Shown: positions 45,515-56,530 of the stretch, piece by piece
Position numbering within the stretch: position 1 is the stretch's first letter
Layout of the letters: each line of letters starts with the position of its first letter
Source of the DNA: Tricholomella constricta
Taxonomy: Eukaryota > Basidiomycota > Agaricomycetes > Agaricales > Lyophyllaceae
Assembly (NCBI GenBank): GCA_013368375.1
Contig: JAACJP010000013.1
Span: 558,001-622,000 of the forward strand
DNA length: 64,000 nucleotides
Direction: 5' to 3'
The notes under the pieces: generated by a model
What the model saw: only the letters and a program-made list of their open reading frames with translations
Database searches by the model: none
Told to the model about the DNA's origin: nothing
Translations under genes and position numbers: made by a program

Positions 45515-46174
45515 TTAGCACAGACATCCGAATAGCACAAAAGTTGTCAAGGAATTGAAATGGTCGTGGACTAGAAGTCGTTGTTCCAGATATTCAAGTC
45601 CACAGGCATTCGAGGCTGATTTACAACCAGAGGTCTCCTGAGTGTGTCGAGACCATGGCAAACGGTAAAAACCCATTAATTCTGCCCGACAGTAAGCTAT
45701 GATCGGGCAATATGATACCGTTGGATCATGCAAGAGAGAATCTGCGAAGATGGACTTCAATAGACCAAAGAGACAAACGGAATCGGACAACGACAGTGTG
45801 ATGACGGGTTTGAGTAGGAGAAGATAGCACGACGAGCTCGTGCACAAAGAGGCAGTCCGAGAGACAGAAAGGCCAAAGCTATTTGATGTTCGAGCATGCA
45901 CCAACCTTTAGGAAAATAACAAGATTAGTTCACGGAAATATCTAGACAAGAGTCTGGGGCGGGGCGAGCAAGGTAATTACTAAAAGAAATATTATGCGTG
46001 AAATAGACCACGAAAACCAGAGAGCAACCTATGTGGCAATTGATCGAGCGCAATCGCTACACTGTGCGATGGAGGTTTGATCGTGGATGCCGTTGGCTCC
46101 CAGCTAGGTTGCAAGGACGTGCGAGCGGAAGCGCTGACCTGAAGGGTAAAGGTGAGGATTGAGATGAGCTTCAT
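45515..46174 (-). CDS. Probable small secreted protein 2, exons unresolved
   Basis: The 5' end at 46174 codes a signal-peptide-like start (MKLISILTFTLQVSASA) similar in style to the neighbouring gene (MQLLMILTLTLL...). A downstream frame ending at 45515 reads SGCKSASNACGLEYLEQ before its stop, which recalls the late cysteine pair of the neighbour. Intermediate pieces (for example DSCLDIS near 45940) also hold cysteines. I could not join the exons in one phase, so the given limits are only the likely outer bounds. It could be a paralogue of the gene at 44661-45295 on the same strand, or a decayed copy. Confidence 0.35.
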
Positions 46175-46554
46175 TTTGACAAAGGGATTTTCGAACCAAA
46201 GCTCGCATCGTCTTTCTACTCGCCTTTCGAGAAGAGAGCTCAACAGTAGGCGCGGTTGAAGATGTGATCCACAAGGCGTGTATTACCTTCAGACGGGTCA
46301 TTTAGTTGCAGTAGGGCTGTTAGCCGTTTTTGTGAAGACATAGAAGCCAAACACGGTATCAGACCACAGAGCTTCCGCTGCGCGACGGCTTACGTCTGGA
46401 ATACATTGCCATGATGGGAATTTTTTGACGCGACCGGAGCTTTGCGCAACGTGGCACTTGGAATGAGGCTGTACGCGACGTTTAGACTGGTTCTGCAGTG
46501 AGCAGGGCTTCAAACACCTTGCAAGCAGCGTTAACGTCCATTTTCGTTGGGGGA
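46175..46554. other. Divergent upstream region, secreted protein 2 and ATPase gene
   Basis: No gene recognised; must hold promoters for both flanking genes. Confidence 0.4.
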
Positions 46555-49209
46555 ATGGCATTAGCCCTCCGAATATCTCCTTCTCCATTATTTGCGCTTC
46601 CACTCGTTTCTGCGCGGCTTATTCTCGCGAAGCGGTCCCTAAATGGCGCTGGGCGCTGTTATACTCAGGGAGCTTCTCATCCTCCGCCGAAACAGCCACG
46701 ATCTCCGCCCCAGGCCAACCATTTACCCCATGTTGACGGACACAACGCGCGACACGAGGTCCACGAAGGAACCGCCGCTATTAGCTTTCCATTCAACCCT
46801 CCGGGCGGTGGCGCTGGACCTTCAATAGGGGGGAGCGGGAGTTTCTTTCCCCTTACAAATTCACCTCTCATGGATGCTGCGCTGACGACGATTATTGGAC
46901 TTGGAATGGGTAAGCATTGATTCAACGTTCGCGACAGTCACTGCTCACTCCCTGTCCAGTGTTTGGTGGAGGAATAGCTTATCTCTCTTGGTACAAGAAA
47001 CGAGTGCTGGACAAGGTAACGTGCCTTAACTCATTGCCGCGATATTTTGAACTGATGCGACTCAATAAAAGATTGAAGAAGCCTTTTCTGCAGGGTACGA
47101 TCCCGCTCTTGAACTCGCAACACATCAAACGAAAAGGGCGCCAGCAAAGGATGACGTGGGGGACCTTGAGTTTGAAGAGGAAATACCTTGGACCGAAAAC
47201 CTACGACGAAAAGAGCAGGACAAGATTGACCGCATAGTCCAGGGCGATGAGCCTGGACACTACTTTGTTCTTCTTGGTCCCAAGGTGCACATCAGAATTG
47301 TTATTCATTCTTATCCATATTGACTGGATTTGACAGGGCTCTGGAAAGGGCACAATGGTATTCGACTCCATGACGGCTTGCCAGGCGGAAGGTGTCTCAA
47401 TGTGCGACGCTCACCCTGATCTGGAGGTGTTTCGACTTCGATTGGGGAAGGCTTTGAACTACGAATTCAACGAGGACTCTCAGACTGGGCTATTCCAAAG
47501 GAGAGACCCCCGAGAAGGTACAGCTTCTCAATCTATTTTTCAAAATGTTTTGAGGTTTATACTATAACAGGCGGGCCGGCTCTTGATATCGAGAGAGGTA
47601 TTCTCGCTCTCACTTCCCCAAGCGCAACGCTCATTCTAGATAGCTATGAACAAGCTCGAGAAGGTTGCCCTGCGTTCTGCACGCAAAACCGGCCGTCCCC
47701 TTGTGCTCGTTATCAATAATGTCCACTACTTCAGAAACGATGATGAAGGACGCAACATGATTCTGCAACTACAGCAAAAGGCGGAAGCCTGGGCAGCGAG
47801 TGGTGAGCTAATCATTGTGCGTCGTCAACATGTCTGACAGCTTTTCTTTTTAGGAATATTGACCATGGTATTCAGCTCGTGAGCATATCAAGCCCGTTTA
47901 CCGCTCTTCTCATTCTTATCATTACCACAGTGACGATTTTTGGCCCTTCCACATTATGCGTATGCAGCTCTTTTTCTTTCAAAAACCATTCAAAGCTTTT
48001 CTTACTCCGCATCTCAGGCAAAACCGCTAGCCGCATGCATGTCCGCAAAAAATTCTTCCTGCTATGATTCCTACTCATGTCCTTTTCAATTTCAGGTACT
48101 ATCGATCTATGACCTCGATAGCAACGAATCATTGCACGCAGCGACCCGGATGCGCATGAACAGACGTGCAGCTGCCAGCCCGGAACAAATCAGGGCAGCC
48201 GTATCTCTCGTGGGTGGTCGACTGTCCTACCTGAGCAAGGCAAGTGGCTCCTTGGTCCACCTTTCGAATTGACCTGTTAATGATATGTCCTTCTAGGTTG
48301 CAAAGGCGAAGGATATGGTCGACATGGCAAACCATCTCAAATCCGTGGAAAAGGCATGGCTCTTGAGTCAAATTGGTATATGAAGCTGCATATCAGCGCC
48401 TCTCGTTGCCGCTCACGATATTCCTCTCAGGTTTGATCCCAGACTGTGACGACGACGTCATGGACGAGGTATGACATTACCGTGATTGCCTCATGCACAC
48501 AAAGGTTTACATGTTGACCCACAGCAAAAATGGAGCTCGTGCTCTTGGCTCCTGCTGGAGGAGTTTGTTAAACTCAGAGCAGCGCAAGAAGAAGCCCGGG
48601 AAGCTGCGATTGCGGCAGGCGAGACTATGGAAGAAGATATCCTTGAGCTGCCGGTCATTCCTTATGTATGTGATTGTCTTTCTTGTAGTGTCATGGGTTG
48701 TCAACTCTCGATCTAGTGGAGGTGTCGTCAAATCATGACACGTGCGGACTTCATGGAAGGTCTGTGATTACTGCCCTGCCGATGCTGCGGCCCAGCTCAT
48801 TTTTTTTGCAGAACTCGACCGTATTAACGTTATCGCCATCGACGTAAGTTTTTGTCGTTGACATTTTTATAGTTTCCTTGACGGGAACTCACTATGCGAC
48901 ACAGATCGACCATAATGTACGACCAGACTCTATGCTTATCCTTCACGCTGCCCAAGAGGTGGTGGCGGAAGAAGGCTTCGACGAGCTCCTAGAAAATGTA
49001 CGGGAGAGGATTGATGCGATTGAGAGTTTGCATCGAACACGCGAATTGACGGTATGTCTTGAGTTCATACTCATAACATCCTCTTAACATCCTTTCAATC
49101 TGACACTTTCTCTCCTACCTTGCAGTTCAAGGATGTTGATCAAGGAGACCGGATACATGTGACTGTGGATAAAGGCGGAGGAAACATCTTCGGTGGGCGC
49201 ATTGTATAA
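46555..49209 (+). CDS. Mitochondrial P-loop ATPase (AAA+/ATPase_2-like), fungal family
   Basis: Seventeen exons: 46555..46909, 46960..47015, 47072..47284, 47337..47517, 47571..47597, 47644..47802, 47854..47878, 47931..47959, 48018..48040, 48096..48239, 48297..48375, 48431..48468, 48525..48665, 48717..48759, 48812..48843, 48905..49051 and 49126..49209; 591 residues. The N-terminus (MALALRISPSPLFALPL, VSARLILAKRSLNG) is a mitochondrial presequence. A Gly/Pro-rich linker and a membrane helix (ALTTIIGLGMVFGGGIAYLSW) follow, so the ATPase part probably faces matrix or intermembrane space. Walker A is GPKGSGKGT (about 206-214). The Walker-B-like strand RPLVLVINNVHYF (295-307) ends in Asn-Asn, not Asp-Glu. 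ILTMVFSSDDFWPF and KTASRMHVLSIYDLD fit a sensor-like region. A helical C-terminal domain has LPVIPYWRCRQ and IDHNVRPDSM. Intron 10 is GC-AG. The cellular role is not known to me. Confidence 0.85.
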
Positions 49210-49663
49210 GTATTCACTGTTCCTTGTAGGTGTCAATACGCTTTTCACGCTCCTTTGTAAATACGATACCCAGTGAAAAACTAGAGCGCATACCTCCTTG
49301 TACAAAGTTGTACTTGGATATTTTTCTCGAGCTAGGAACGGAAAGATGGCAGGAAAGTAGGAACGCCATCGTTGTTGAGGGCGATCCAGGCAAACAGCAG
49401 TCTGGTTTGTATTTACTCCAGCCGGAGAAGACTATCAGCGTATGTATGTATGTATGTAAGAGACTGGGAAATAGAGCAATAATATCATGACGAGAGAGGA
49501 AAGACTGGGCCTCGGGAAACTACAGTGCGATATACATAATAGGGGATGATTGGGTCGAGGTTTGCATTGTCTCTGATTTCGTTATGGAATAAACCCGCCT
49601 TTTGCAGAGGTGTTCGACAGAGGCTGAGACAGAGATGGGGGTCGTTGTACGATCAGGTGGATT
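49210..49663. other. Convergent 3' flank
   Basis: Trailers of the ATPase gene and the NAB2-like gene. A short tatg tandem (about 49441-49456) is present; no gene recognised. Confidence 0.5.
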
Positions 49664-51875
49664 TTAGGCCGCGATGGCGACGGACTTGGACTCGTCTTTC
49701 TTGTCCGCAGTAGCCTCCGCTTCCCTCACAGCCTTCTCCGCCTCCCTTTTTCGCTCCTCTATTTCCTTCATCTGCTGCTGTAGTTTCTCCTTGACACCGA
49801 GACCAGCCGTCTTATTGAATTTAACACTCTTATGGGGGCTCGAGGTGCTGCCCATAGAGCCTGTCTCGGGGGTCGGGACGTTTACCATCGGCCCTGTCGT
49901 CGAGAGTCCACGATGGAACGTCGTGGGAAGCACCCGGCCCTCGGGGTGTACGAAGGGACACGCAACACGCGTACAGGCAGCTCCAAAGCGACACTGGGTC
50001 GTGAAGTGGTTTGTGCCATGCGTCGTAGGACGGGTAGGATGGCTGAAAGTGCAGCCCGGGCGGGTGCATGCTGCACCGAAGCGGCAAGGGATGGGTGTAT
50101 TATGTGCGTGAGATGGAGGAGCGACGGAGACGGGGGGTGCATGTTCTGCAGCTTTGGTCACGAGACGAGTGAGTGAGAAGTAAAGGGCATCGATTACAGG
50201 ACATACCTTGGGGATGTAGAACTGCGGGACTAACGTGGGCTTTGATACAATCCTTGTCCTGACAATCCTTGCCTTTTTCACAAGCTTCGTTGCTCAGCAC
50301 AACTCCACTTTCTGCGGTGGCGACTGGTGACGGGTGGGCATAACGACACTGAGGGTTGGTGCATTTCGTGCTGAATTTGCATAGCGTGGGTGATTGTGGT
50401 CGCTCAGGAAGAACGTATCCTGTGCGCTGAGCGGCTGCCGATGAATTGGGGGTCGAAAGAGCGGATGATGCGCTCGGTGTTATTGGTGTGGGTGCCACGA
50501 TGGGTATTGTTTGAGCCGCCGTGATATCCTTGGAGGGAATTGCGTCAGCTGCCTTTGAGGTGGAGGTTGAGGTCGCGGTAGAGCCTCCCCTGCCCCTATT
50601 TGAACCTCCCCTGCCTCCCCTTCCACCTCCTCTACCCCTTCCACCCCCGTTCACGTTCGCACTCCCACCCATTTGACCTCCTTGAAATCCGTTATTCAAG
50701 CCGCCTTGATACATTGCCATGTCTCCTGGCATGCCTTGCATAGGAAAACCAGGTCCAACAAACTGCCCTGCCCCTCCACCCATCATGTTCGTCATTTGAG
50801 CCATCAAAGCCATCTGGTTCATTAAAATGTCCTGGAACATCATTGGGTTGGTCATGCCTGCCATTGCTGACATATCCATGCCGCCCGCACCACCCATGCC
50901 CGGAAACCCGCCTGCCATCATCATGTTCTGGTCGGAAGAGTTGTTTACGATGTTGTCAATCCGAGACTGGATGTCGTCGTGCGAGAATCCATTGGATGCA
51001 CCTCCATTCCGCATTGGACCAGCTGGCCCACCCACTCGTTCTATCAGACTCCTGGCGTTAGTATGTGAGTTGGCGGCAGACGCGACGCCGCCCTCGCGGA
51101 GCATGGCTCGAGGTCCTGTGGGCAGGTCTGTCCGTCTCGATTTGTTCGGGTGGCTGGGGGAGGGGGATCGAGCAGAGGCTGAACGTTTCTGGCCAGATGC
51201 CGTGGTGGGAGGTAGAGCTTGCGACAATGCTTGCTGATATATACCGGAACGAGGGGTGTTGGGTAATCGACGTGAGGGGTCTGCAGGAACATGGCGAGGG
51301 GCGTCGCGCGGAGGGAGCTCGGACGTCGAAGGTTCTGTCTGCGCCGGGTCCTCTACCTCTGTGGCACCTTTGGCTGCCTCCTGAAATAGCCAGCCGGTAA
51401 AGCTAGGGTCTTCAGGACCGTTAGTCCGGTAAAAAGAGTCAAATACGGCAGGATCAAAGACGTACCGAAGTCAGAACCAATGACTGTAGAACAGAGAACG
51501 TCAGCAGTGTGTAATACTTCTCAACGGATAGAACATACGATCTTCCAGTTCGCTGGTAATTTGTGCTGCACCATTCAGGTCAGTAACAAGTTAATAAATG
51601 CGGTTAGGATGCTGCTTACACTCCGACTTGTTATTGATAACCATGATGGTAATATATTCGGCCATTACGGGGTCTACAATGCAATCTGAGCGGGAGTCCA
51701 AGGTGCTATGAGCTGAAGAAAAACTTACCAGCATCAACACTGTACCCCCGGTTCGTGAGCTCATCCTGGATGGATTGCTGTGACGAGAATTAGTCTTCTA
51801 GCTTGATTAAGTGGAGTTTGAGCTCACTTGGAGCGCAGCAGCGCGCTCAGTGCCAATTGTCAGACCGAAAGGCAT
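49664..51875 (-). CDS. NAB2/ZC3H14-like nuclear poly(A)-RNA-binding protein
   Basis: Seven exons on the minus strand: 51828..51875, 51730..51778, 51620..51673, 51539..51565, 51466..51483, 50207..51409 and 49664..50145; 626 residues. It should bind poly(A) tails in the nucleus and act in mRNA export and tail-length control. The N-terminal helical (PWI-like Nab2N) domain starts MPFGLTIGTERAAALQ and continues QDELTNRGYSVD, EYITIMVINNKSE and DFDPSFTGWLFQE. Then come a Met/Gly-rich stretch (MMMAGGFPGMGGAGG), an RGG box (GRGRGGGRGGRGG) and four CCCH fingers of the C-x5-C-x4-C-x3-H type special to Nab2: CKFSTKCTNPQCRYAH, CEKGKDCQDKDCIKAH, CRFGAACTRPGCTFSH and CRFGAACTRVACPFVH. It ends with a charged coiled coil (LQQQMKEIEERKREAEK). 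Yeast Nab2 has seven fingers; I see four. Exon 5 is 18 nt. Confidence 0.92.
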
Positions 51876-52009
51876 GTTTTCTGGAGTTCAACGTCGACGG
51901 CGACGAGCAAGAGAGGTTTTGAATCTCCGCTCCAACATCCAATGACAAATGGTCGAAAATAATACCATTGTTCCCGTGACTTTATGATTTGCTTTTGTCC
52001 ATAGGACAA

Positions 52010-52093
52010 GCATTAATGGGGTAGTGGTAACCTGGGTCGTTGCCATCTGAGTTGTAACTCGACCCGCCGGGGGTTCGATTCCCTCTTAATGCA
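52010..52093 (+). tRNA. tRNA-Gly (anticodon GCC) with 13-nt intron
   Basis: The acceptor stem GCATTAA pairs with TTAATGC, followed by discriminator A. The D-arm region gives an A box (tggggtagtgg), and the T arm GGGGG-TTCGATT-CCCTC gives a B box. Anticodon stem GGTCG/CGACC encloses loop TT-GCC-A, then an intron at 52046-52058, then T. The mature length is 71 nt, usual for tRNA-Gly, and GCATT...AATGC matches eukaryotic tRNA-Gly(GCC). The isotype rests on placing the intron right after position 37. Confidence 0.88.
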
Positions 52094-52099
52094 TTTTTT
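52094..52099 (+). terminator. RNA polymerase III terminator of the tRNA gene
   Basis: A run of six T directly follows the discriminator base of the tRNA. Confidence 0.8.
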
Positions 52100-52310
52100 A
52101 TTCGCCGCGGTTAATGACTCCCATCTATTTCCCTCTTAAGCTTCACACCATAGACAATCGTCTTTTGTATTCCTTCTTTCGTAATGGTATAACATCGGAA
52201 GGGCGCTCTGACGACCGCAAAGCCCGCTACTTTGACAAGTGATGCAATAAGGGTACACTCCAAAAAAAAATTGTTGTTAAAACAGTGGTTTTTTGAAACT
52301 GTTAGATTTA

Positions 52311-52670
52311 TTAAGATGAACATACATCTTCTGCATATCTAATCTTCTCTTGCTCCCATTCAATTTGAGCTGCTTGAAGGCTTTCATCAAGATCCTTGCG
52401 GTGTTGACGGCGACGCTTGCTCTGATAGTATTTAGAACAGTAGCCGTTTTTCCTATCGAGTAAGCAGCTTACCTTTGAAATGCACTCTGCAGGACGCTTT
52501 GCAGTCTTTGTATCGCTTGAGTTGTTGATTGCCTCTGTTATCTCTCCTTCTTCCACATCACTTTCATCGTCAGATGAAGGCACAGACAATGTGCGCATTG
52601 TAATTGGTCTGTTGCCAGACAAATGAATTGACATTCTAGACATTGCATGGGGTGAGCAATGCAGGCACAT
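52311..52670 (-). CDS. Hypothetical protein fragment, charged
   Basis: An open minus-strand frame with a possible ATG at 52670 codes about 119 residues: it starts MCLHCSPHAMSRMS, has an acidic patch (SSDDESDVEEGEITEA) and a basic helix (KRRRQHRKDLDESLQAAQ) and ends KIRYAEDVCSS. The composition is non-random and nuclear-protein-like, but no family is recognised. The plus-strand frame at 52659-53081 overlaps its 5' end and is equally unsupported. It may be a remnant or the last exon of a lost gene. Confidence 0.3.
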   Translation of the reverse strand: MCLHCSPHAMSRMSIHLSGNRPITMRTLSVPSSDDESDVEEGEITEAINNSSDTKTAKRPAECISKVSCLLDRKNGYCSKYYQSKRRRQHRKDLDESLQAAQIEWEQEKIRYAEDVCSS

Positions 52671-55508
52671 TGGTGGGCCCAAGATAGGAATGAAGTTCTA
52701 TTTAATGATTGTCTTGCGACAAAAGTTCTTGATGAAGTAGCGCTTGTATGTCAGGTCGACGATGTTGTTCTCCGCTGTGTTAGCGCGCTCCGCCGCAGGG
52801 CCCGGTATGTTAACCGCAAACAGAGACCAGTTCAGACTCAAGCAGTCTGCAAGTACCGTCACACTTCATGCTATCTGCAGAGCAATTGTTTGAATGCTCA
52901 GTACACCAAATTTTTCCTATGTCGCGAAAGATGTTCTTCTGCCGAATATGTGGCATTTACTTTGTCGAGGTGTTCTCGCGGTCCTGAGCATGACAACGGA
53001 GAGTATAGGAGCTCGAGCGCCATTCACCAACATGGAAGGCTCTGCACAGGGGGGGAAATAAGATTATGTATGGTAGACTAGGAAAATGTTAGTGGTTTAT
53101 TTTGATGTGCAAAAAGTTGTGACTGTATGACACGACGAGCGTGGGGGCATGTATGAATTTCAGTGACCTTAGCCTTATGCTTCAAATGCATCCGCTCGTG
53201 GTATGGTGAAAGGCACTGCGGTCATTTGTTGCAATTGTTCAAAGTCATTCTTGATCCCTTGATCTACCGGCACCTCCATCTCCTTGGCATCGAGCATGCA
53301 AATAAAGTGTTGAAAACTACAGGCGGTGTTGCTAAAAAATATTGAATTGAATCGAGGAAGGAAATCCTGTACATCATACAAGTGTCGCAGGTATTTCTGT
53401 GTCAACGTATGTATCGGGATTCAAAACATGTGTCATCGTAAACCGCGAACGAATGAGAGAAGGGATCAATTCGGCGCAATCATTACTTCAACCAAAGCAA
53501 AACGAAACGGGCAGAGCCGAGACAAGAAAAGTGAGATAGAACAATGACGCCACGACGACGCCATTTATGACGAAAAAACGCGATATGATGTAATGCACTG
53601 CGCGGCGAACGCAAACGTTGCAAAAGCGGGGTTTTTTGCCAAGACCCACTACTAAAGTAGCGGGAATTTATCTGTAATCGTACTAGAATTTACGCTGTCT
53701 GTTCTGCAAATCGCATAGCTTGGTTCATGAGGTGTAAAGAAATACATTAAAAGTTTTTAATACGCGTCATGACGCCCACACGAAGGGTGTTCTGACCCAC
53801 TCGTCCCCACTCGTCCAAGGTGATGGCTAAGACCTGACTCGGCTGTACGAACTCTCCGACGAACTTGTCGCAATATAAGGGCATGGACCTCAAGTGCGCT
53901 GTCATATACCCGCGCTGCGATGTCCACGGGAAGAATCGCGCATCTGAGCTCGACGATACACGGAGATCTCACAGCAATTGCCAGGTTCATGATTCATTGA
54001 AACAATACCTAAATGGCACCTACACGAGTGTATAACCATCTTATGGGCTCTTGATGGATGGCTCAATTCAACGCGGGAGCAGAAAGGGTGGTAAATCCAT
54101 GTCAACTCGGAACCTTGACAGGTTCCTGACAGCACTCGGCGCTCATGAGTGTTAGGCTTTAGCGTTAGGCGCCCGTGTGGTCTGGATAATGATCGACACG
54201 CCTGTGCGCACCTTTTAATAAAACATCTCCTTGTGTCCAGCGCTGTTGAACGTTCTAGGAGCACAACGACAGCGTTTGTTATAAACGGAGAAGTTCTTGA
54301 AGCTAATTTTTGATGATTTTGATCTGTATCGCAGTTCACATTCAAAATGGAGGCGTCAGGCCGTCATCAGCCCTACACCGGATTATAACAGCATCAATGA
54401 GCCGCCCTCGAGGCCTTGAGGCCAGTGTCAGGCCCCAATAGTCCCCTATAAGTTCTTCCCTTTGACTCCAGATTCGAAGGTCATGGGGGCAAGTGGCAGT
54501 ATGATCCGAAAGCCATCCCGAACCTCCCGCAGTATGAGATAGCCGGAGAGACAGTGCAGCCACACAGAAGCCATTGCCAAATCGGAAACGTGCCGCACAC
54601 CAGCCACACAAGTCACACGGGGCAGCGCGTCAGTCTAAGCCGGCAGTGAACTGTTCCAGCTTAAGGTTAGGTAAAGGGCGACGCAAGGTTGCTGCAAGGG
54701 GACATTTCTATAAGAACCCGCCAAAGGTCCGAGTCGGAGCTGGTGTGATTTAAGTACATAGGCGTGCAAACCCAAGCCTCGATTGACCAGAGCATCAGCA
54801 GATAGGCTTCGCCGATCCCCAAAGAAGTGTTGAATCTCCCAGTAATCGCCGAATGAACACCTGTAAGTAGTGAGCGTAGGTGCAGAAACGTGTCAGATGT
54901 TCAATCAGACGTTCTGATATCAAAGAGACCAAGACAAACCTCGTGGCTTCGACATGGATGATGTCATGTACTGACCGCGACCGGTTAAAGCTGACGGGGA
55001 ACACGTTCAAGGGGCTGCCAGTCTCTAGATCTTCGTCCGTGGCGGGACCTCTGACTCGGGGAATAGCTGATCTCATCATCCTCAAGTTGAGTAAAGGGAA
55101 CTTCACATCGTACCACTTTCTTGAATTCCGTTTATTTCTTCTTTGTATTGTAGTCTCCGGAGACGTATGTACAGTATGTACAAGGGAGAAAGAAAGAGTG
55201 TAATAGCGACAAGCTGACGCTAAGGTAACTACGGGGATTGGGAAGAAATTGGAATGCAAAACATGAAAAAGTTTGTCTCGATACATGATGGTACAGGTCA
55301 CCAGCCCCAATAAGTAACTTGATGCGTGGTTTGACGGTGTGGTGTAACGGTGCGTGCGTTTGAATGAGGGGTATCGAGGCGACGAAGTCCATGGGGTAAA
55401 TAGATGCTGCAGTTGTACATTGCGATGAGTGGTATGTGCGGCGTGGTAAGCCAGAAGAAAATGCAGGGCGATAAATCAAGGAGGAGAATAAAAAGGAGCA
55501 GAGAGTCA
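52671..55508. other. Gene-poor stretch
   Basis: About 2.8 kb with only short frames on both strands (largest about 199 codons, minus, 55132-55731, which overlaps the cyclin gene in another frame). No gene, repeat array or transposon end was recognised. The right part is the 3' flank of the cyclin gene. Confidence 0.45.
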
Positions 55509-56530
55509 CTACCAGCTCGACGGCATTGCCGTGGCAAACATTTGTCCTTTTAGTGGATGAACTGGAGGCATTTCCCTCGAGAGCGTAAAGGCCAGAGTTG
55601 AGTCGAACCCGCGTACCCTTGCGTTGTAGTCTTCGCCACCCACGGGCGTCGCCGGCGAAGCGGAGGAGGCTGGTGATGTAGAATTCGAGTAACTGGGAGA
55701 CGGTGTATCCGGTGTGCGAGGGAAAGTCCATGTCGGCGCCGATTGCGGGGATCCGGAAGGCGTTGTTTGCTGACGCTGACTACCGAAGTTGGGGATCGCA
55801 CTTGTCGTGTCGTTGGGTTCGGGAACGGGGGTCGCCGATGTTGAGGCAGCTGCCCTGGCGGCACGTTTTGATACCATTGACAGGGGATATGATGGGTAGG
55901 GACCGCTCGGCGATTGGAAGTCTTCTCTTAACCTCGTTTCAAAGGTGGTTAAGATCGAATTGTCGACCGACAATTCCCACTCCAAGTAGTTACACATCTC
56001 CCGTTCCATTTGATTGATCTCGCGGAGGGAGAACATTCCCTGAGCAACGATTCCCCACGACTTATTAGAGTAGGTGTCATCGCAGATCACTTTGGAGGCG
56101 ATCATGAACGCAGATATGAAGAGCCGGTGCCCGGAAGAGCCCCTGGCGGTCGGAAAACGCGCCTTTAACCGTTGTAAAAGGATGAGGGATGCGAAGGTGA
56201 CCGATGGATGCAGCTTTGTCCGATGTAGTCCATATGCAATGAAATTAGGGAGCGGCGATTGGGGCTTCGTCGCTGGTGTGCCAGGAGCGACGTCGGGGCA
56301 ATCAAACAGATGTGTTATGAATCGAGCACTAAGCTGGGCGATTTCCCCGTGACCATAGAATGGGTCGGACCGGTTGGTACCTGGTGCTTGTGGAGCGCTC
56401 TTCACGTGCTTGAGTTTAATGGGCATTGGAGGGGACAGAGAGCACTCACTGTTGGTGGGACCTGTTGGTAACGATTGCGGGGTGCGTTTGTTGACATTCT
56501 CCGAGGGTCAGGATGATGGGATGCAGACAT
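55509..56530 (-). CDS. PHO80/PCL-type cyclin
   Basis: Exons complement(56450..56530) and complement(55509..56408); 326 residues. PCL cyclins bind a Pho85/CDK5-type kinase. The cyclin fold spans about 35-175: DPFYGHGEIAQLSARFITHL, FIAYGLHRTKLHPSVTFASL, ILLQRLKARFPTARGSSGHR, LFISAFMIASKVICDDTYSN, KSWGIVAQGMFSLREINQME and CNYLEWELSVD. This is the compact single cyclin box of the Pho80 group, with the conserved K..D of the kinase contact (SKVICDD). The C-terminal half is Ser/Pro/Thr-rich and probably disordered (TPDTPSPSYSNSTSPASSAS). The start is open to choice: the 41-nt intron (ACA|gtgagt ... ctcaag|CAC) gives MSASHHPDPRRMSTNAP..., while without it an in-frame ATG at 56426 gives MPIKLKHVK. The spliced form is preferred for its strong donor. 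Confidence 0.85.

Noticed and set aside
52659..53081. 140-codon plus-strand frame starting MQAHWWAQDRNEV
   Set aside because: No family match; overlaps an equally weak minus-strand frame, and the composition gives no clear preference.
55132..55731. 199-codon minus-strand frame downstream of and overlapping the cyclin gene
   Set aside because: It is another frame of the cyclin C-terminal region plus its 3' flank, with no motif.
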